From the NCBI GenBank assembly GCA_026874595.1, contig CM049316.1, positions 60,027,676 through 60,091,675 of the forward strand: a stretch of DNA of 64,000 bases, read 5' to 3'. The position numbers were made by a program, and so were the translations under genes. Under the pieces are notes generated by a model. That model saw nothing but the letters and a program-made list of their open reading frames with translations, made no database searches and was not told the origin of the DNA. Each line of letters starts with the position of its first letter. Positions within the stretch are counted from its first letter, which is position 1. This DNA comes from Sipunculus nudus (taxonomy: Eukaryota; Annelida; Sipuncula; Golfingiida; Sipunculidae). Shown one piece after another: positions 60,701 through 64,000 of this stretch.

Positions 60701-61619
60701 TGTTAACAGCAAATTTGGGGAGTTCAAAGGAGCAATGTATGATACTATGGCCAATGGTGACAACACTGACCATTAGGACTTAAATACTGAGCACTCATCT
60801 TTTCCCTACAAAATTAATTTTTAAAAATCCATTTTCACAAAGAGTTCTGTCGTGTCCTAATGAAACCAGTAGTTTTTCAGAATCAAATGATCCACCTGAA
60901 AATTTGGTTGAGGAATTCAAGAAGGAAATGTGCTGAGGCTTTCCTGACCTATGTAATGCACTGATCCTGTGATTTATGCAAATCATATGCAAAATAATTA
61001 TGTAATTGTGGAGACAGGATCTGTGCATAAGCCTGAATATTGCTGAGGCCATGTGTCAACAAACTGTTTATTATACTTACATAAAGGGATGCATTATCAG
61101 TGGCTGAACATGATCAAACAGAATTGTCTATTTTCTCAGTGACAAGGTGGTGTCAATAACAGCTAACATAAATTAGGTCACAGTGACATACCTTTTGGTT
61201 TCAACAGAGGTCATAGAAAGATCTGTTTCCTAAATTAGAAGTTTGTAGCCCAATTGGTGACAAAATGAGACAAGCTGATGGGCCAAAATTGGGCCAGCCA
61301 ACTAATTAGCTGGAAGGAAAATCAACATGATCAGTTGCTAATCATCAAGTTACATCACCCACTTGCATGGGTTGTGGTAAATAATCATAAATTTAAATTC
61401 TTGCAGTCCCAAACATGGTCAACCCAACCCCAACAAGCTGTATTTTTGTTCATTTCCTGACCTGTACATAGTCTGCAATTACCAGCAAACAATTAATTCT
61501 TAAAACTTAAACAACACACACAACTGCTTAATTTTCCTATCTCTTTATATGAAGATTCACATTCTCATCATCTCCTAGAGAAAATAAAGATAGCATGGTT
61601 TAATCTTGCATTTTTAATA
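60701..61619. other. Intron-like DNA, no gene seen
   Basis: AT-rich; no exon, repeat family or RNA gene could be supported. Confidence 0.45.
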
Positions 61620-61770
61620 TCTAATTACTGCATGATACCACCAGCTGCTAATTAATATACAAAGGAACAATTGTCACTTTGGTATGCTTTTACACACCAG
61701 CTTCGCAGGTGTTCTGCTGCAGACACAATCACTGCCCAGTGTAATTAATTAGAGTACTGAGTTGACATTC
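61620..61770. promoter_or_regulatory. Candidate enhancer with a symmetric SOX-site arrangement
   Basis: CAAAG (61660-61664), a palindromic ACAATTGT (61667-61674) and CTTTG (61677-61681) are arranged with exact symmetry around 61670/61671. This gives four SOX-type half-sites, two overlapping in the centre. CTAATTAC and GTGTAATTAATTAG homeodomain cores flank it. No frame with splice sites is present. Confidence 0.45.
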
Positions 61771-62209
61771 CCAGGTCTCTTCAGGACTATTAAAAAAATA
61801 AGATAAGGTTTGGGGAAATATAGACTTTTAACTGGTACCTACTACCTATAACACCTGTATTGTTCAAGTTACAATGGCATTTTAATGGTTGTAAATTGAT
61901 CAATGAACTGTAGAATACTATTTTGATATGTTTATTTACAAGTGACCCATGGGTCATGACACTCAGCTGATAAAAACTAAATTTTCAGGCCCTTGAGATG
62001 TCAAAATTTTTAACTTTTGTATTTCTTTTACATGAAACAGAAAACATACAATGGAAAAGATATGTGATGGACTAGAAACTTTTTACATTTTGAAGAAGAA
62101 CATTTCTGATCATATAATCAAAGAGAAATAAGCCACATGCAATCTCACTTACACAGTCACACTAGTACACTGTGAAAACTAGATATTTCTTGGCACCACA
62201 GATGCCATA

Positions 62210-63141
62210 GTATCCCCAGACAATTAATCCACCCCCCCCCCCCCCCTTTAAGAATAGGCCCCCCATCTTCAGCAACAATTAATATCAGACCACACTCATA
62301 GAAAAGGTCACTCTCATAGAAAAGGTCATGACCCCAATTTCAATATACATCATCCCCTAACCCATGTCTATGTATATGCATAATATGAAAGAAATCTGTC
62401 CATTAGTTTTTGACTTATAATGCTCACAGTACTGTTAAGTGGCAATGATGGGGTATTAAACGGCACGAAAACAAGTAAAAGAATAACAGGTGGCACTATC
62501 AGTTTCCGGTACATGACAACACTATCCAAGATCTTCGGTCAAGTTGATTTTTGGACCAATCAATGCATTCCTTATTGAGATATTAATGATTTTGGGTGAT
62601 TTTCACCATATATGGCAATATTCAAGGTCAAGGCCGCTCTCACAGGAAAGCTCATGACCCCAATTTAAATAAACATCATCCCATAACCAATATCTATGTA
62701 TATGCATAATATGAAAGAAATCTGTCCATTAGTTTTTGACTTATAATGCTCACAGTACTGTCAAGTAGAAATTTTGGGGGTATTAAACGGCATGAAAATA
62801 AGTGAATAATAGGTGGTGCCACCAGTTTCTGGAACATGACAACCCTATTCATGATCTTACATCAACTTGATTTTTGAATCAATCCATGCAAGATTTCTTG
62901 AGATATTTCAGAATTTGTGTGATTTTCCCCAAAATTGGACCTATTCAAGGTCAAAGACACTCTCCAAGTCAAGGTCATGACCTCATTTTAAATAGGCGTC
63001 GTCCTCTTATCCATATCTATACATATACCAATTTTTTTGAGTTATTGCGCCAACAAGATTTAAATGCGGCGGCGGCGACTGTGGCCGCGGTGGCGAGACC
63101 TGTATGAAAACATAGTATCCCCCGACTTTGTCTGGGGATAC
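62210..63141. mobile_element. 932-bp DNA transposon with 14-bp perfect inverted ends
   Basis: The left end GTATCCCCAGACAA (62210-62223) and the right end TTGTCTGGGGATAC (63128-63141) are exact inverses. A second left-end-like phrase, AGTATCCCCCGACTTTGTCT, just before the right end lets it fold on itself. Inside, a block of about 315 bp (from ATGACCCCAATTT through CATGACAAC) is tandemly duplicated with divergence. A GCGGCGGCGGCGACTG patch lies near 63067. No transposase frame is present. Truncated relatives lie at 46822-47130 and 21520-22000. Confidence 0.75.
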
Positions 63142-63829
63142 AATAATAACTGAGACTCTATATGTACATTGTAGCAAATTCAAAATCAAATGAATGATAC
63201 TTAAAAATTTGAAATTTTTTACTTAAATTTCCATCTGTAAAACCACTAAATAGCTATGAACAAAGGAGGCCTCTGAACTTAAAAAGTTTTCTACCTAAGA
63301 TCCTGGGCAGGTTTCATATACTATAAAGGTATCTCAACCCTTGTGGTAAACGCCTTGGGCAGAGGTTTCAGTGAAGGAAAACAGTTCTGAGGTGATGATA
63401 AGGTACATTTATCCTTGGGTCTCTAACTCTCTAAATTTTAATAGTTGTTTAATAGTTATAGTAAAGTTGCTAACAAACAAACCAACAAGCCAACCAAAAT
63501 CATAACAAGGACAGAGGTAAAATTATAGGAGAAGTCTGCTTGTGCAGCATGTGATAACCTCCCAGCCAACCACAACCACCCTTTTATAATGACCACATGA
63601 ATTTATATTATATATGTACCATACACTTAACATCTAAAACACCAGTCAAACAAATGTAAATATTCCCTTGTAATACTAATCAGCTGAAAGGTGGTCAAGA
63701 TAGGTTTTATGGTATGAAATATATATATATTGGATTCTTATGATTGAGTATTTACACTTCACACTGCATCCATTGCTTAAACTACAAGATCCCCTTTAAA
63801 CTAATTATCCCTGATCTTGTTTAAATTGT
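63142..63829. other. Intron-like DNA, no gene seen
   Basis: No exon, repeat family or RNA gene could be supported. Confidence 0.45.
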
Positions 63830-64000
63830 TTAACAGCATGGTATTAATGCACAGACCAGTGTCTCAGCAGATAATTAATGCCCCCATTATCGTCAAGAGA
63901 AGCACCTGGTTCTGCAGGGGAATCAATGCTCTGAGGGGAGTGCTACGTGGGGAGCAGGTCAGAGGTGCCTTCAAGAATGCGCTATCCCCTGACAGCTGCG
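63830..64000. promoter_or_regulatory. Sequence-complex island running off the window
   Basis: Balanced sequence with homeodomain cores GGTATTAATGC and CAGATAATTAATGCCCCC. All minus frames close within a few tens of codons. It continues beyond the right edge, so its extent is unknown. Confidence 0.35.

Noticed and set aside
60366-60773. 135-codon minus frame starting MVSVVTIGHS as a full gene
   Set aside because: Only the part from MSSALW could be a first exon; the full frame has no domain, its Trp richness fits antisense CCA content, and the donor phase does not fit the known exon.

Overview
This is an AT-rich, intron- and repeat-dominated stretch of an animal nuclear genome. No bacterial-type operon, rRNA, CRISPR array or complete multi-exon gene is visible. 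Long AT microsatellites, tRNA-derived SINE heads, a decayed LINE reverse-transcriptase end, and many short DNA transposons with inverted ends (TA, TTA and TTAA target duplications) fit an invertebrate. A lophotrochozoan such as a mollusc or brachiopod is my guess; no sequence search was possible.

Only two stretches look convincingly like coding exons, both on the minus strand. One (44177 down to 44069) is an internal exon of 36 codons with a good acceptor and donor. The other (36959 down to 36875) is a short first coding exon, ATG plus 28 codons, with an in-frame stop upstream and a canonical donor. Both leave the same reading phase at their 3' end (one extra base), so both could join the same downstream exon, which must lie left of position 1 or has been missed. 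The simplest reading is one minus-strand gene with at least two alternative 5' ends and introns of tens of kilobases. I cannot name the gene; the short N-terminal peptides and the many gene-free, sequence-complex islands around them suggest a developmental regulator.

Layout. 1-9 kb: intron-like DNA with islands at 175-540, 3590-4170, 5985-6250 and 8710-9050, repeats carrying nuclear-receptor-type direct repeats, and a hAT-like element. 9-15 kb: a Harbinger-like element (10601-11875) and an 845-bp inverted-end element (13511-14355). 15-25 kb: islands at 15720-16470 and 20240-21010, SINE and other dispersed repeats, and a perfect 28-bp-arm palindrome (23144-23200). 25-34 kb: a 1.4-kb TA-flanked transposon, a LINE fragment, a large island at 29590-30480, an 86-bp AT tract and a tiny pogo-like MITE. 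34-45 kb: the two exons, the upstream region of the alternative first exon, and several tandem arrays. 45-54 kb: a duplicated unit with a structural difference between copies, a pyrimidine tract and islands. 54-58 kb: a 3.4-kb TTAA-flanked element with palindromic TGACGTCA near each end. 58-64 kb: a nested satellite, an island with a symmetric SOX-site arrangement, and a 932-bp transposon with 14-bp perfect inverted ends.

Most open frames of 60-160 codons here are chance, low complexity, or lie in inverted ends and tandem repeats.
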